Shown: piece after piece, positions 39,141 through 56,010 of the stretch
Layout: every line of letters begins with the position of its first letter
Position numbering within the stretch: position 1 is the first letter of the stretch
NCBI GenBank assembly: GCA_965153355.1
Contig: OZ231127.1
Span: 4,836,001 to 4,900,000, forward strand
Origin: Flaccisagitta enflata
Lineage: Eukaryota > Chaetognatha > Sagittoidea > Aphragmophora
Direction: 5' to 3'
DNA length: 64,000 bases
Translations under genes and position numbers: made by a program
The notes under the pieces: model-generated
What the model was told of the DNA's origin: nothing
What the model saw: only the letters and a program-made list of their open reading frames with translations
The model's database searches: none

Positions 39141-39304
39141 GACGGAAAAGAAGACGAGAAGAGGAAGAACAATATCAAGAACCAAAACAAGAAAAAAAAA
39201 ACAGCAGCCTTGAGTTATGCAGCGTACATGATTTCAAGAAATTGAGCTGCGATCCCTAAAAAGGAAATACAAGGTAATGACTAGATCAACAACAGCGTCA
39301 AGGA

Positions 39305-39327
39305 CGACTACGATAACGATTACGATT

Positions 39328-39365
<38 letters not shown>

Positions 39366-39716
39366 AGCGACTGTGACGGCGACGATGACAACAACGATGA
39401 CAACGACGATGGCGACGATGACAATGACGACGATGACGATGACAACGACGATGATGATGATGGTGACAGCGACTGTGACGGCGACGATGACAACGACGAT
39501 GACGATGACAACGACGATGGCGACGATGACATCGACGATGGCGACGATGACAACGACGACGATGACGATGACAACGACGATGATGATGACGGTGACAGCA
39601 ACTGTGACGATGACAACGACGATGACATCGACGATGATGACGATGACAACGACGATGGCGACGATGACAACGACGACGATGACGATGACAACGACGATGA
39701 TGATGACGGTGACAGC
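39305..39716. repeat. Complex GAT/GAC/AAC repeat with about 105-120-bp higher-order unit
   Basis: The phrase 'gacagcgactgtgacggcgacgatgac' appears at 39362, 39466 and (variant) 39594, marking higher-order units. The array continues at 40652-40780 after a transposon insertion. Confidence 0.85.
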
Positions 39717-40643
39717 CAGGCCTGAGCGATTGTATTGGGTATTGGTATTGGGTTTACAATATTCTTGTGTATTGGGTTTTCCCAATACATGTAGTTCATT
39801 TTGTTATTTTTCGAATACAATACAATACTATACAATATTAAAAAAAAAGCTGATCTGAGGAAATTGAAATATATAAGAGAAACACTGAAGGAGATGAAGA
39901 GGAAGAGGAAAAGCATTCCTAGGTCTGAGGGAAAACAAAAGAAGTAGAGAAGGTGAGAGATAAAAGAAGAAGAGGAGGATTTGCTGTGAGTAAAAATGAG
40001 TGAGGGATGAAAAGAGGAAGAGGAAGAAGAACTTATGAGAGATTAAGTGGGTTGAAAAAAAAGACAAAGAAGAAGAAGAAGAATAAGAATCTGTGAAAGA
40101 ACCAATCAGTGGTCAGAAGCTGGAAGGATGAAAAGGAGGAAGAGGAAGAAAATAAAGAATCTATAGGAGAGAGAGATAAAGAGACAGGGACAGATAATAA
40201 AAAACAGAAAATAAAAAAAAAGGATCAGATCTAAACAAAAAAAGAAACAGATAGATAAGTGTAAAAAAAAAGAAAAAATATACTAAGGATGAAGACAGAA
40301 TAACAAAAAAATGAATTAAAAGTTTTATCAAAATGAAAAAAAAAAGATATGAAAATTTTTCAGTTTTTTTTATATAATAAGATATTTATATAATGACTAA
40401 AATTTTTTACAAATTATTAGTTTATCTTTTAATTATGATTAGCTTGATATATATTACTACTTTTTACTTATCATTAAAATAATATAAAATCATATTTGTA
40501 TTGTATTGTATGCCATGATAATGTATTGTATACAATTTTAATTCATATTGTATTGTATTGGTATTGTATTGTATTGTCCCAATACTTGAAAGTATTGTTT
40601 TGGTATTGTATAGTTGACAAAAATGCTATATAGCTCAGGCCTG
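39717..40643. mobile_element. 927-bp hAT-like element inside the GAC array
   Basis: The ends CAGGCCTGAGC and GCTCAGGCCTG are perfect inverted repeats, with 8-bp duplication GTGACAGC at 39709-39716 and 40644-40651. The interior has GTATTGTATTGG-type repeats near both ends (39727-39790 and 40500-40610) and a purine-rich middle. No transposase frame. Confidence 0.92.
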
Positions 40644-40896
40644 GTGACAGCGACTGTGACGGCGACGATGACAACGACGATGACAACGAGGATGTTGACG
40701 ATGACAACGACGACGATGACGATGACAACGACGATGACGATGATGGCGGCGACGACGACATCGAAGGCGACGTTGACAGGTAGAATGATGTTTCTCTGTG
40801 TCCTAAGATTCTAAGATTTGTTTTTGAGTTGATTACGAAGCGACGATGACTAAATTTGCGTGCAATGCGCAATTTCTGGTCTGTCAATGAGAAAGG

Positions 40897-41752
<856 letters not shown>

Positions 41753-41777
41753 AGAGAGCGAGAGAGAGAGAGAGAGC

Positions 41778-41816
<39 letters not shown>

Positions 41817-41939
41817 GAGAGAGAAAGAGAGAGAGATGTTGGGATAAAGACACGTGACAAATGTACATCGGGAATATCGACGACAAGAAGAAACCTGACC
41901 TTCGAGTTTGCGCCTCCTGTTGACACTCGCGTACCTCTT

Positions 41940-42480
41940 ATATCTCATTCCTTTTGGGCAGCGGCTCCGAAGGGGCCGATGACCTATGCTCTCACACATA
42001 TGGGAGATTTTCTCCTCCTCCTCCTTCTCTTCCTCCGTCCCCCCCCTGCCTTGAGGCTCCAAACCCACCCTCGAGGCCCATGTCTCAGCCTCAAGGTCCT
42101 AATCCTGGCCCTGAGACTCCAATTCCAGCCTCATGGCTCAAATTGCGGCCTTGAGCCTCCAATTTCAGCCTTGAGGCCTCAAGGCTCCAATTCCAGCTTT
42201 GAGGCATCAATCCCAGCCTTGAGGCCCCAATCCCAGCTTATTGGCTCTTATCCCAGCCTCCAATTCCACCCTTGAGGCTGGGACCTTAGCCATGAGGCTC
42301 CAACCCCAACCAAGAGGCTCCAATCCAAGCCCGATGGCTCCAATGCTAAAACCTTAGCCCAGCATAGGTTATCGGCTCCTTCGGGGCCGCTGCTCCTCTC
42401 ACATTCACATCCTACATACACTAACTTCGGGGCAACGGGTACCGCTGATCATCTATCGCTTTTGCGACTATTTTATCTAT
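41940..42480. mobile_element. Minisatellite-bearing element with CAGCCTTGAGGC repeats
   Basis: It starts 'gcagcggctccgaaggggcc...cacacatatgggagattt'. The interior is a 24-bp minisatellite (42050-42345). It ends 'ggttatcggctccttcgggg' and 'caacgggtaccgctgatcat'. It is similar to the element at 490-900. Confidence 0.7.
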
Positions 42481-42800
42481 TATATCTCTCATTCTCTAAT
42501 ACCTCCCATATCACTCATATCTCTTATCTCTCATGACTCTCATATCTCTCATTATGAGTCTCATATCTCATTCGTCTCAAATCATTCATATGTCTTCATA
42601 TCTCTTATACCTCCAATGCCTTTCATACCCTTCGCAACTCTCAAACTTCTTAAATCGATAGATATCTCTCATACCCTTCTTACCTCTCTTTTATACTTTT
42701 ATACTCAAAATTCATACCTCTCAAACCTTTTTCCGACAATGACATTATCATCTCGGGTTACAAAGCCTTACCATCAAACGTGATGGGGTTTGGCAAAACT
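42481..42800. repeat. (TCTCATATCTCTTAT)-type pyrimidine-rich repeat
   Basis: Irregular repeats of 'ctcatatctc' and 'ctcatacctc'. No gene. Confidence 0.6.
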
Positions 42801-42809
42801 GTCAATTGA

Positions 42810-43095
42810 ATATGGATGCGTTTCTAGTCACAGACAACCGCTACTTTAACTGGCTATCGGTCGCTTGCTATGTTCGCTCGCTCGCACCGCTCACTCCGCT
42901 GACTCGCTACACAGCACTCTGCTTCTCTTCGCTATTTTCTGCTTGCTCGCTCTGTTCATGGGCTCGCTCTCTCACTTTGCTCACTCCCTTGTGGGGCAGT
43001 TGAAATTCATGAATGTGTGTTCACGCTGTAAATGCATTTGACGGGAATGAACGCGTTTTTATTCTCACTAGAAACACACCCTATGTTTAGGTAGC
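42810..43095 (+). mobile_element. CGCTCGCT-rich element, near-complete copy
   Basis: From GATGCGTTTCTAGTCACAGA to CTCACTAGAAACACACCCT, collinear with 26930-27190. The ends are partial inverted repeats. Confidence 0.7.
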
Positions 43096-43573
43096 ATTAT
43101 CTCAATACCCTGGCACTGTTTGATGTAGATCGTCATCATATTGAATTGAATTATGGTAGAACTGTTTTAGATGCTAAGCCATTAAACTGCACAATTACAT
43201 CCCGCACTAACGGATCTGAAGGGACTGGCATGTATAATTGGTCGATTTATGTTATAGGCACTAGGAATTGTATTGTATTCGAAACAGCTCTATTCCCGAG
43301 ACACACGACGAGTGTCGCCATCAAAAAAGGACAATACTGGAAAAGCAACCAATCGATATTACTACCTTGATCATAATTCCTCGTTCACTTTGACAAACAG
43401 TTCATCTATACACCAAAAATGTCAATTTCACTGTGTGTTTTTTTCTCTAAATACTTCCTATGGCCTTCCCCCGCCACAATGTCTGCTTCCGTGCGTCACG
43501 ACAATGATTGGTATAGCTTCTTCGAGTATTCTGCTGTGACATGTTGCCTTAACATTTGCAAAATTTTTTTCAG

Positions 43574-44542
43574 CCCCTCGATTGACATCACTCTCTGCAT
43601 TGGCTCGCGCATATGCAGTAAAAAATATACCTTTAGTAAGCGTAGGTACAAAAGATAGGTAATATTTAAAAAGGACATCAAAACATCTTTCAATTGGCAC
43701 CAATCTCAATCCAATAGCTCAAACCGTTTAGAAGTTAAAGCGATTTAAAGATGGCTTGTCTTTTTCGAATTATCACAAGCATGATTTTCGCTGCATTTTG
43801 GACAAAGACATGTTCCCTTTAATATAGTCTCATTTCTAAACGCCTAAAGCTACCGCAACCAGATTGGACGCAAATGAAAGATCTTTTGATACAGTTTCTG
43901 AATCTCACCAATGTTATTCCTTTTTCTCATTTAAAAGTAAAGTTATTAATGGAAACAGGTGAACGAAGAATTATGATCAAGGTAGTACTTTTCATGTATT
44001 ACACTGTGTCCACTTTTTTCTTCCGCTTCGAGTTTCGTTCGGAATGTTTCCACATTTCTTTACCGATATAGCGAGTCAGCAATTTTGTCTGTTGTAACTA
44101 TGCAGGTATTTTTTCGAGTTGTAAGCGTGTCTTCGTCCAGTCGTGTTAATATTAAGGGAAATGTAAAAAAAAAAAAAAAAAAAAAGACAACAACAGCAAG
44201 AACAACAACAACAACATTTACATTTGGCGCCAAGTCATTTGACGATTTCTTAAATGACATCAGTAAGGACCTTAAGTCTTATATGATGACAAATATCCTG
44301 TTCGATATTTTCTGTGACTGTTGCGCCTTCATTTTTACAGTTTTTGTATTGTATGACACCCCGATTGAAAACCGTAATGAGAATTGAGAAGTCCAGTCAT
44401 ATGCACGCGATTCAGATTAAACAGTATGTTCCCGTCCACCACATTGCGCTCCGAGAGCTCGCTTCGTATTGCCTTGCAATCAGGTCGGTCATCACGGGCG
44501 AGATCCACATGTTCACAGTTGCAAAGGCGAGTTACTAGTAGC
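43574..44542 (+). CDS. Candidate multi-exon gene, identity unknown
   Basis: Four exon-like blocks join in phase: 43574-43645 (acceptor TTTTTTTCAG, donor AG/GTACAA), 43863-43981 (donor AAG/GTAGTA), 44106-44162, and 44341-44542 ending at TAG. The first two read PRLTSLSALARAYAVKNIPL and WTQMKDLLIQFLNLTNVIPF, which look protein-like. A further block at 44217-44270 (TFTFGAKSFDDFLNDI, donor GTAAGG) competes with the last exon. No family is recognised and no start is found. The minus strand is also open over parts of the region, so this is a weak model. Confidence 0.28.
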
Positions 44543-44616
44543 CATTGACCGGACCTCACTTGGAATTTGAGGAATGTCACTATGTTTATGGTAACTGTTA
44601 CTATCGGTCATAAACA

Positions 44617-45003
<387 letters not shown>

Positions 45004-45009
45004 AAACGA

Positions 45010-45250
45010 ACATTAGCAGTAAGGAAACATCTTTCAATTGATACATGTTCTATGTTCATAGAATCTCGATTTGTTTCCCTTAGTGGTTTGTGCATTGAAT
45101 TTATAGAAAGCACATCAGTCGTTCTTTTGTCCATTTTCTTGCCTGGAAAAAGAAAAATTAATCAACCGGTGCAACAAGATTCAGTAAATATAGAAGATAT
45201 TTGCATTTGCAGATCGCGGCCTATTTGGCAGGTCGGCAGGTAGGTTCAAG
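45010..45250 (+). other. Open segment, possible exon
   Basis: Open from an AG at about 45020 to a donor-like GCAG/GTAGGT at 45240. It includes a hydrophobic stretch (SLSGLCIEFIESTSVVLLSI) and then KRKINQPVQQD. It is not recognised. Confidence 0.2.
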
Positions 45251-45318
45251 AACGGGGTCTCTTATCTAAAAAAAAATCCCTGAGAGACAAGAACAAAGCT
45301 AGACATAGACTAGCTGTT

Positions 45319-46128
45319 AGGAATATACGCTCGTAGATAGCCAACCTAGATTCAGTCCTTAGTTTCGATAGTCTCTTTAGCTTCTAGTTCAGTTTTTACT
45401 TATTTCTTTCTGATAAGATTTGTAGATCGCTTCCCGGAACTGGCCCGATCATTTGGTAAGGCTCCTTCTGATTGATTGATTGATTGATTGATATGATCTA
45501 TCGCACATTCTCATGATACTTTGTACATCTTCATGACTATACAGTCACTTGATCAGTCCATTGATACGACGAGTTGTCATATTGCGTCGGTTCCGGAGAG
45601 GTGCCCCGTCGCGGGGGACAGTAGCGCGACAGTGACAAATGAGGGCGCTTACGTGATTGAAAGAACAGTCATCATACGGACTTCTCACGCCATCGAAACA
45701 ATCTCCGCCGGCAGATTCAAGGCAAAGATACCGACTCACGGCAAGGAAAAGAAAGATGCGCAGAATAATTCAACAAAAACTGACAATATTTAACGGAAAA
45801 TCGGCGATGGTGAGGAGAAGAACGCGCGGAAGAACAAAAGGCACAAATCTAACTCATCGCTTCTTGTCAACAAATTAACATTCTGGAAAAATGCTGCTTG
45901 GTGGATACACTACACGAGACGAGTTCCGTGGCCGGCAAAACGAAGCCGACGGCAGGACAACTGGAGACGCACAGGAGGTTACGACGTCATAGATAAGGCG
46001 GGCGTAACACAACATCGGATCCGGTTTCAGTCTACCTCTGGCGTGTTTTTACGGCGGGAGCGAAAACGACTCATTTCTTTCACAAACACACGTGAAGGGG
46101 TCTCCACGTTCGTTGACTTCTATCGTCG

Positions 46129-46200
<72 letters not shown>

Positions 46201-47198
46201 TCAACAACAAGCAAAACTTCTTCAAATTGTAGCTGACGGCGCTTCCGACTTTAATCTGCGACGGCGGGAGACGGTTTCGACGGCTGGAGAAGATGGACAG
46301 AATGGAACTGACCACCAAAGCCAAACTCGCGGATATTCTCACGTTTCCAACTTCGTTCTTTTTGAACGGTGGTTGGGGCGGGAGTGTTAGGAATATACGC
46401 TCGTAGATAGCCAACCTAGATTCAGTCCTTAGTTTCGATAGTCTCTTTAGCTTCTAGTTCAGTTTTTACTTATTTCTTTCTGATAAGATTTGTAGATCGC
46501 TTCCCGGAACTGGCCCGATCATTTGGTAAGGCTCCTTCTGATTGATTGATTGATTGATTGATATGATCTATCGCACATTCATATGATACTTTGTACATTT
46601 TCATAAATATACAGTCACTTGATCAGTCCATTGATACGACGAGTTGTCATATTGCGTCGGTTCCGGAGAGGTGCCCCGTCGCGGGGGACAGTAGCGCGAC
46701 AGTGACAAATGAGGGCGCTTACGTGATTGGAAGAACAGTCATCATACGGACTTCTCACGCCATCAAAACAATCTCCGCCGGCAGATTCAAGGCAAAGATA
46801 CCAACTCACGGCAAGGAAAAGAAAGATGCGCAGAATAATTCAACAAAAACTGACAATATTTAACGGAAAATCGGCGATGGTGAGGAGAAGAACGCGCGGA
46901 AAAACAAAAGGCACAAATCTAACTCATCGCTTCTTGTCAACAAATTAACATTCCGGAAAAATGCTGCTTGGTGGATACACTACACGAGACGAGTTCTGTG
47001 GCCGGCAAAACGAAGCCGACGGCAGGACAACTGGAGACGAACAGGAGGTTACGACGTCATAGATAAGGCGGGCGTAACACAACATCGGATCCGGTTTCAG
47101 TCTACCTCTGGCGTGTTTTTACGGCGGGAGCAAAAACGACTCATTTCTTTCACAAACACACGCAAAGGGGTCTCCACGTTTGTTGACTTCCATCGTCG

Positions 47199-47283
<85 letters not shown>

Positions 47284-47775
47284 GCAAAACTTCTTCAAAT
47301 TGTAGCTGACGGCACTTCCGACTTTAATCTGCGACGGCGGGAGACGGTTTCGACGGCGGGAGAAGATGGACAGAATGGAACTGACCACCAAAGCCAAACT
47401 CGCTGATATTCTCACGTTTCCAACTTCGTTCTTTTTGAACGGTGGTTGGGGCGGGAGTGTTAGGAATATACGCTCGTAGATAGCCAACCTAGATTCAGTC
47501 CTTAGTTTCGATAGTCTCTTTAGCTTCTAGTTCAGTTTTTACTTATTTCTTTCTGATAAGATTTGTAGATCGCTTCCCGGAACTGGCCCGATCATTTGGT
47601 AAGGCTCCTTCTGATTGATTGATTGATTGATTGATATGATCTATCGCACATTCTCATGATACTTTGTACATCTTCATGAATATACAGTCACTTGATCAGT
47701 CCATTGATACGACGAGTTGTCATATTGCGTCGGTTCCGGAGAGGTGCCCCGTCGCGGGGGACAGTAGCGCGACAC
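45319..47775 (+). repeat. 1.07-kb tandem repeat, about 2.3 copies
   Basis: Unit starts 'ttaggaatatacgctcgtag' at 45319, 46388 and about 47460. The first two copies are about 97-98% identical by eye and the third stops at about 47775. Each unit holds (GATT)n, a 90-codon open frame (45521-45793; 46591-46863) and a (CAA)n tract (46129-46210; 47200-47283). Copy differences in the 90-codon frame include E/G and E/K changes, so there is no sign of protein constraint. Confidence 0.92.
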
Positions 47776-47884
47776 TAGCTGAGAGCCGAGCAGAGCCTGA
47801 CAGCAGAGCCTGAGAGCACAAATTTGCCGGAGAGACCAAAGCTTTTAAGGCAGACATAGTGGGAAGGGGAAACAGAGACTGACG

Positions 47885-48310
47885 GTCGGAGGCAACGAGG
47901 CCCAACCGGAGCTAGAGAGGCCAAAGCTTAGAGGCAGACACAAATGGTCAGAGTAATAGATGCAGAAGGCCGGAGGCAAAGAGGCCCAACCGGAGCTAGA
48001 GAGGCCAAAGCTTAAAGGCAAACACATATTGTCAGAGTAATGGATACTGAAGGCCAGAGGCAAAGAGGCCCAACCGGAGCTAGAGAGGCCAAAGCTTAGA
48101 GGCAGACACATATGGTCAGAGTAATGGATACAGAAGGCCAGATGCAAAGAGGCCAAACCGGAGCTAGAGAGGCCAAAGCTTAGAGGCAGACACATATGGT
48201 CAGAGTAATGGATATAGAAGGCCAAAGGCAAAGAGGCCTAACCGGAGCTAGAGAGGCCAAAGCTTAGAGGCAGACACATATGGTCAGAGTAATGGAAATT
48301 GAAGGCAGAG
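47885..48310. repeat. 84-bp minisatellite, five copies
   Basis: The word CCCAACCGGAGC starts at 47901, 47985 and 48069, and variants of it start at 48153 and 48237, exactly 84 bp apart. Because 84 is divisible by three, the minus strand stays open for 128 codons with a 28-residue repeat. No start context or domain supports a gene. Confidence 0.93.
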
Positions 48311-48378
48311 AGGCTCACCCAGAATTTGAGAGAGAGCAAGGCTCAAAAGAAGAAAGACGTGAAGACAAATAGAGTTAC

Positions 48379-48856
48379 AGGTCGCCCAAGGGCAATATGT
48401 GGTCAGCGATACCCGTTGCCCTGCTTTGCTTGGTTGTAAATCAGAATGAGAGGAAGCAGGGCAGCGGCCCCAAAGGGGACAAAGTCCTTTAGAACACAGG
48501 GGGACTTTTGTTAGTCCGTCCATCCCTTTCGTCCGTCTTTCAGTCCCCCTAGGCCCTCTCCAGCCTGAAATCTGCCCTCTCAGGCCTGAAATCTACCCTC
48601 CCAGACCTGCAATCGGCCCTCGCAGATTCAAGGCCTGAGAAGGCAGATTTCAGGCCTGAAAGGGCAGATTTCAAGCCTGAGAGGGCAGAATTCAAGCCTG
48701 AGAGGGCAGATTTCAGGTCTGAGAGGGCAGATATCAGGCCTGAGAGGGCCTGGGGGGGATGGATGAACAAACGGATGGACGGACAAAAACACGTACGAAC
48801 AAAAGTCACCCTGTGTTCTACAGGACTTCGTCCCCTATGGGGCCGCTGCCCAAAAA
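48379..48856 (+). mobile_element. Minisatellite-bearing element (short copy)
   Basis: CAGGTCGCCCAAGGGCAATA at the left, the inverse box around 'ccccaaaggggacaaagtcc', a 21-bp repeat (GAGGGCAGATTTCAGGCCT, 48550-48745), and the right end GGGCCGCTGCCCAAAAAG. Confidence 0.85.
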
Positions 48857-48996
48857 GACTGAATGCTGGAGGATAAGAGGCCCAACTGGAGCTTGATAGG
48901 CCAAGTCTCAGGGGCAGAGAAAAATAAAGAGAAATAGAGAAATATAGACTGGGATCTGGAGGCAGAGACGCTCAATCAGATCCAGAGAGAACGAGA

Positions 48997-48998
<2 letters not shown>

Positions 48999-49084
<86 letters not shown>
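48999..49084. repeat. (GA)n microsatellite
   Basis: An uninterrupted GA run. Confidence 0.95.
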
Positions 49085-49087
<3 letters not shown>

Positions 49088-49088
<1 letters not shown>

Positions 49089-49566
49089 CGCATATGGTCA
49101 GCGAGTACCCGATGCCCTGCTTGGAGTGATCAGCTGAAAGAGAGAGGGTGAGGGCGGGCAGCCTAAAGGGCCCATGTCTGTAGGACACAGGGCAGGCCCC
49201 AGGGCCGTCCTGAGGCTATTTGCAGGCATTTGATTCCTGGAGCAGGGGGTTAAAGGGGCTGATTTTGGGCCTGAGAGGGTTGATTTCTGATTTGAAAGGG
49301 TTAATTTTTGATCTGAGAGGGCTGATCAGGGGCCTGAGAGGGCTAATTTGAGGTGTGAGAGGGCTGATTTGGGGCCTGAAAAGGCTGATATGGGGCCCAA
49401 GAGGGCTGATTTGAGGCCTGAGAGGACTTATTTGAGGTCTAAGAGGGGTCTGAGTAGCCTCGGGGGGGGGGGGGACGTACGTACGGACGTACGGACGTAC
49501 GGACGTCTGGAAATTCACCCCTGTGTCCTACAGGACATCGGCCCTTTGGGGCCGCTGCCCAAAAAG
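49088..49566 (+). mobile_element. Minisatellite-bearing element (third copy)
   Basis: Left part 'gatcgcatatggtcagcgag', interior 'gagggctgatttgaggcctg' repeats (49255-49450), a short (ACGTACGG)n patch (49473-49504), and right end 'tttggggccgctgcccaaaa'. Confidence 0.8.
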
Positions 49567-49797
49567 TAAGAAAGAGCGAGAGAGCGTGTTTGCCCTCTTT
49601 TAATCGCTTTCCTGCGCTCTTGGGGGAGAATTTTCTTTTTTTTCTTTTTTTACTTCAATTTTATGAAACTTGAACTAGAAAAGGTAACAAAGAAAGAATG
49701 GGATTGTTGATGAGAAATTGAACTTTTTTGTCCTAAAAGGAGCCAAGAGGCGTGCTCAAAATAGTCCATTCATGAATGTAGTTAGATGCTGAAATGA

Positions 49798-49920
49798 GGG
49801 ATGAATGAATGAATGAATAAATGAATGAATGAATGAATGAATGAATGAATGAATGAATGAATGAATGAATGAATGAAAAAATGAAAAAATGAACCCATGA
49901 ATGAATGAATGAATGAATTG
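49798..49920. repeat. (GAAT)n microsatellite
   Basis: ATGAATGA repeats, interrupted at about 49877-49897. Confidence 0.95.
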
Positions 49921-50074
49921 GAATTGGATAAAACAGCTTGGCGTAAATGATTCTGATAAATGGTAACATGGCTTAAGAAAAGGAAAACAACACAAATTAG
50001 ACCAATGCAAGCAAGATGGAACTATTTCAAACATGATCACAATGCTTCAACATGATTTGAACATGATGGATAAA

Positions 50075-50601
50075 CAGTCAGCGGACAAAACACAATAGGT
50101 ATATATATCACTCCATTGGTTTTGATCCAACCCACTGATGTTGAACAGAATACTGTAAACAACAACTGGTTGTTGAAATTACAGCCGGCTGTTAAGTTAC
50201 AAAGTTGGCAAAAATCCAATTTTTCCTAAAAAGAATGAGACCTGCAGATTCATACTCCTGATGAAATTCTTAGAAGTTTGATATGTCACACTTATTATTT
50301 TTTTTAAAAATATTTTTTTTAACATTGCGTTATAATTAAATTAAACAATGATAATTTCTTTTTAATTTCATGTAAAAGTATATGTTGTGACATATCAAAC
50401 TTCTTAGAATTTCATCTGGATTATGAATCTGCAGGTCTTATTCTATTTGGTGAAAGTTGGATTTTTGCCAACTTTGTAACTTAACAGCCGGCTGTAATTT
50501 CAACAACCAGTTGTTGTTTACAGCATTCTGTTCAACATCAGTGGGTTGGATCAAAACCAACGGAGTGACATATATACCTATTGTGTTTTGTCCGCTGACT
50601 G
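50075..50601. mobile_element. CAGTC fold-back element, TAAA duplication
   Basis: Almost perfectly palindromic: CAGTCAGCGGACAAAACACA at the left and its inverse at the right, with arms of about 220 bp and a short AT-rich loop (50285-50385). TAAA flanks both sides (50071-50074 and 50602-50605). Confidence 0.93.
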
Positions 50602-50983
50602 TAAAAGAGGGGAAGTGATTGAGTCCCAACCGATGATGCCATTGCGTAGAGACGCGTTACTCGTGGTTAAAAAGGAATGTTTAAATTTCTGAAGTTTCTG
50701 AAGTGGGTAAGTTATCTCTCAAAAACGAAATCGCGCTCAGAACTTCTTCAAACATCTTTTTTTCCCCCTTTTTTTTAGTCGCGGGAGAGATAAGACTAAG
50801 TGTCAATTTATTGTTCGCGGTTTATTTCCTCCTCTTACTATGCCTTTGGGAAACTCAATGAATAACTGGCTTTTAGTTATATTGATAGATAAAAAAGAAA
50901 TGATATTAGTGACAAATTACAAGTAAAAAAACGACGTTTCAATCTGGTGTTGTTACCCGCAGAATCATGCACAATAAAAACAA

Positions 50984-51172
50984 GTGACGCGGGGTCACAA
51001 TATCGTTGCGGACGGGTGGGCAGGGGCATCCAAGCCCCATCCACAGCCCAGCCCACCTCCAACACTCAAACATAAACAAAAAGTTTTGAACTTGATCACC
51101 ATGACGGACGGACCAACAAATGGACCGATGGACGGACAAAGCCTCTTATATAGTTGCGTGTCCGCAACTAAA
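50984..51172 (+). mobile_element. GTCY-core element, divergent subfamily
   Basis: GTGACGCGGGGTCACAATATC head, 'gcggacgggtgggcaggggc', core GGACGGACCAAC at 51104-51136, and terminal hairpin GTTGCGTGTCCGCAAC then TAAAAA. Confidence 0.8.
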
Positions 51173-51504
51173 AAGTTGATCGGATAATTGAGAAAAAAAA
51201 ACGGAAGCTGTAAAAAAAGATCATGAAATAAACTAATAAAAACATTATGATATTAAATGCCAGGCAGGATCAAATCCTAATTTGGACGCTCTCCGTTTTT
51301 CTCATTTCTGGTAAATTCTTCGGCTACAAATTTATTTTCTTTCGAATGATGGACCTTAAAAGATGTGATTGTTGCTGTTTCGCATGCTGTCAGTTTTTCT
51401 GCATCTTCCATTTCGCTCTTAACTAGAAGTCGCACAGTCCAGAATATTCATGCGACTCTGATAAGTTAATTCTTATTCTGAAGTTGGTTTTTCTCCTTTA
51501 AAAG

Positions 51505-55128
<3,624 letters not shown>

Positions 55129-55170
55129 GTAATATGGTCGTTGATTGATTGATTGATTGATTTGATAATT

Positions 55171-55261
55171 GATTTGGAGAGTTACGCGATGTCAAATGCT
55201 GAAGAATATTGGGCCGAGGCTGCTGGAGTTTGGCTGGCAGTCAATCAAGGCGCCGCCTCAG
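55171..55261 (+). pseudogene. Second copy of protease exon 4 (exon duplicate or echo)
   Basis: This 91-bp block repeats the last 91 bases of exon 4 (55038-55128). It has five differences, all silent third-position changes (Ala, Ala, Val, Asn, Gly). The GGTAAT donor is kept. The upstream 40 bases are (GATT)n without a normal AG acceptor, so it may not be spliced in, or may use an AG within GGAGAG. Confidence 0.75.
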
Positions 55262-55307
55262 GTAATATGGTCGTTGATTGATTGATTGATTGATTGATTT
55301 AATAATT

Positions 55308-55398
55308 GATTTGGAGAGTTACGCGATGTCAAATGCTGAAGAATATTGGGCCGAGGCTGCTGGAGTTTGGCTGTCAGTTAACCAAGGCGCCGCCTCAG
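55308..55398 (+). pseudogene. Third copy of protease exon 4
   Basis: As the second copy, with one replacement (Ala to Ser in WLAVNQ) and two further silent differences from copy 2. Period 137 bp from copy 2. Donor GGTAAT present, acceptor again absent. It lies after the annotated end of the gene. Confidence 0.75.
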
Positions 55399-55482
55399 GT
55401 AATAAGATAATTGAGTGATTGACTTGTTAAACCAATGTCAGGGCAGGGGCGGAAATGCCTGTTTCCTCATTTGTCAACTGAA

Positions 55483-55963
55483 CAGTCTATGGACAAAACG
55501 AGGAGAGTAGATTTTGCTGATCACCGGTATGATGCTTATGCATAGTTTATTTCAAAATGTAGGCTTGTAATTTCCTTGTAGAAAATTACTGAGGACTGAA
55601 AGAAACTAATGGAAGAACGATTACTACAGGGAGGCCATGTAAAATCATAAAAAGAACTTCTTTTTAATCGAAAGCAAAAGTTGGCATGCATTCACCCCTG
55701 GGACTTGGGACCTCCATCTGGGCTAAGATTGACCCCCTCTGGCCGACCCTGTGACATGATGGCAATATTTGCTTTCAATCATGAAGAAACTTCTTTCATG
55801 ATTTTACATGGCCTCCCAGTAGTAATCGTTCTTGCGTTAGTTTCTTTCAGTCCTCAGTAATTTTCTATGAGGTAATTACAAGCCTGCACTTTAAAACAAA
55901 CTACGCCTAAGCATGATAACAGTGATCAGCAAAATCTACTCTCCTCGTTTTGTCCATAGACTG
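55483..55963. mobile_element. CAGTC fold-back element, TGAA duplication
   Basis: The ends CAGTCTATGGACAAAACGAG and the exact inverse, inverted arms of about 190 bp, and flanking TGAA at 55479-55482 and 55964-55967. The terminal 16 bp resemble 50075 and 35200, but the inner sequence differs. Confidence 0.92.
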
Positions 55964-56010
55964 TGAAGACTTATTCACACAATGACAGACGGACAGACAG
56001 ACAGAGGTTA

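Noticed and set aside
45521-45793. 90-codon open frame repeated at 46591-46863
   Set aside because: Its repetition is due to the 1.07-kb tandem duplication. Differences include radical replacements, with no sign of constraint.
47845-48231. 128-codon open frame with 28-residue repeats on the minus strand
   Set aside because: It follows from an 84-bp (divisible by three) minisatellite. No start context, signal or domain is present.
47885-48310. Regularly spaced repeats resembling a CRISPR array
   Set aside because: The units are contiguous with no unique spacers, and the context is eukaryotic.
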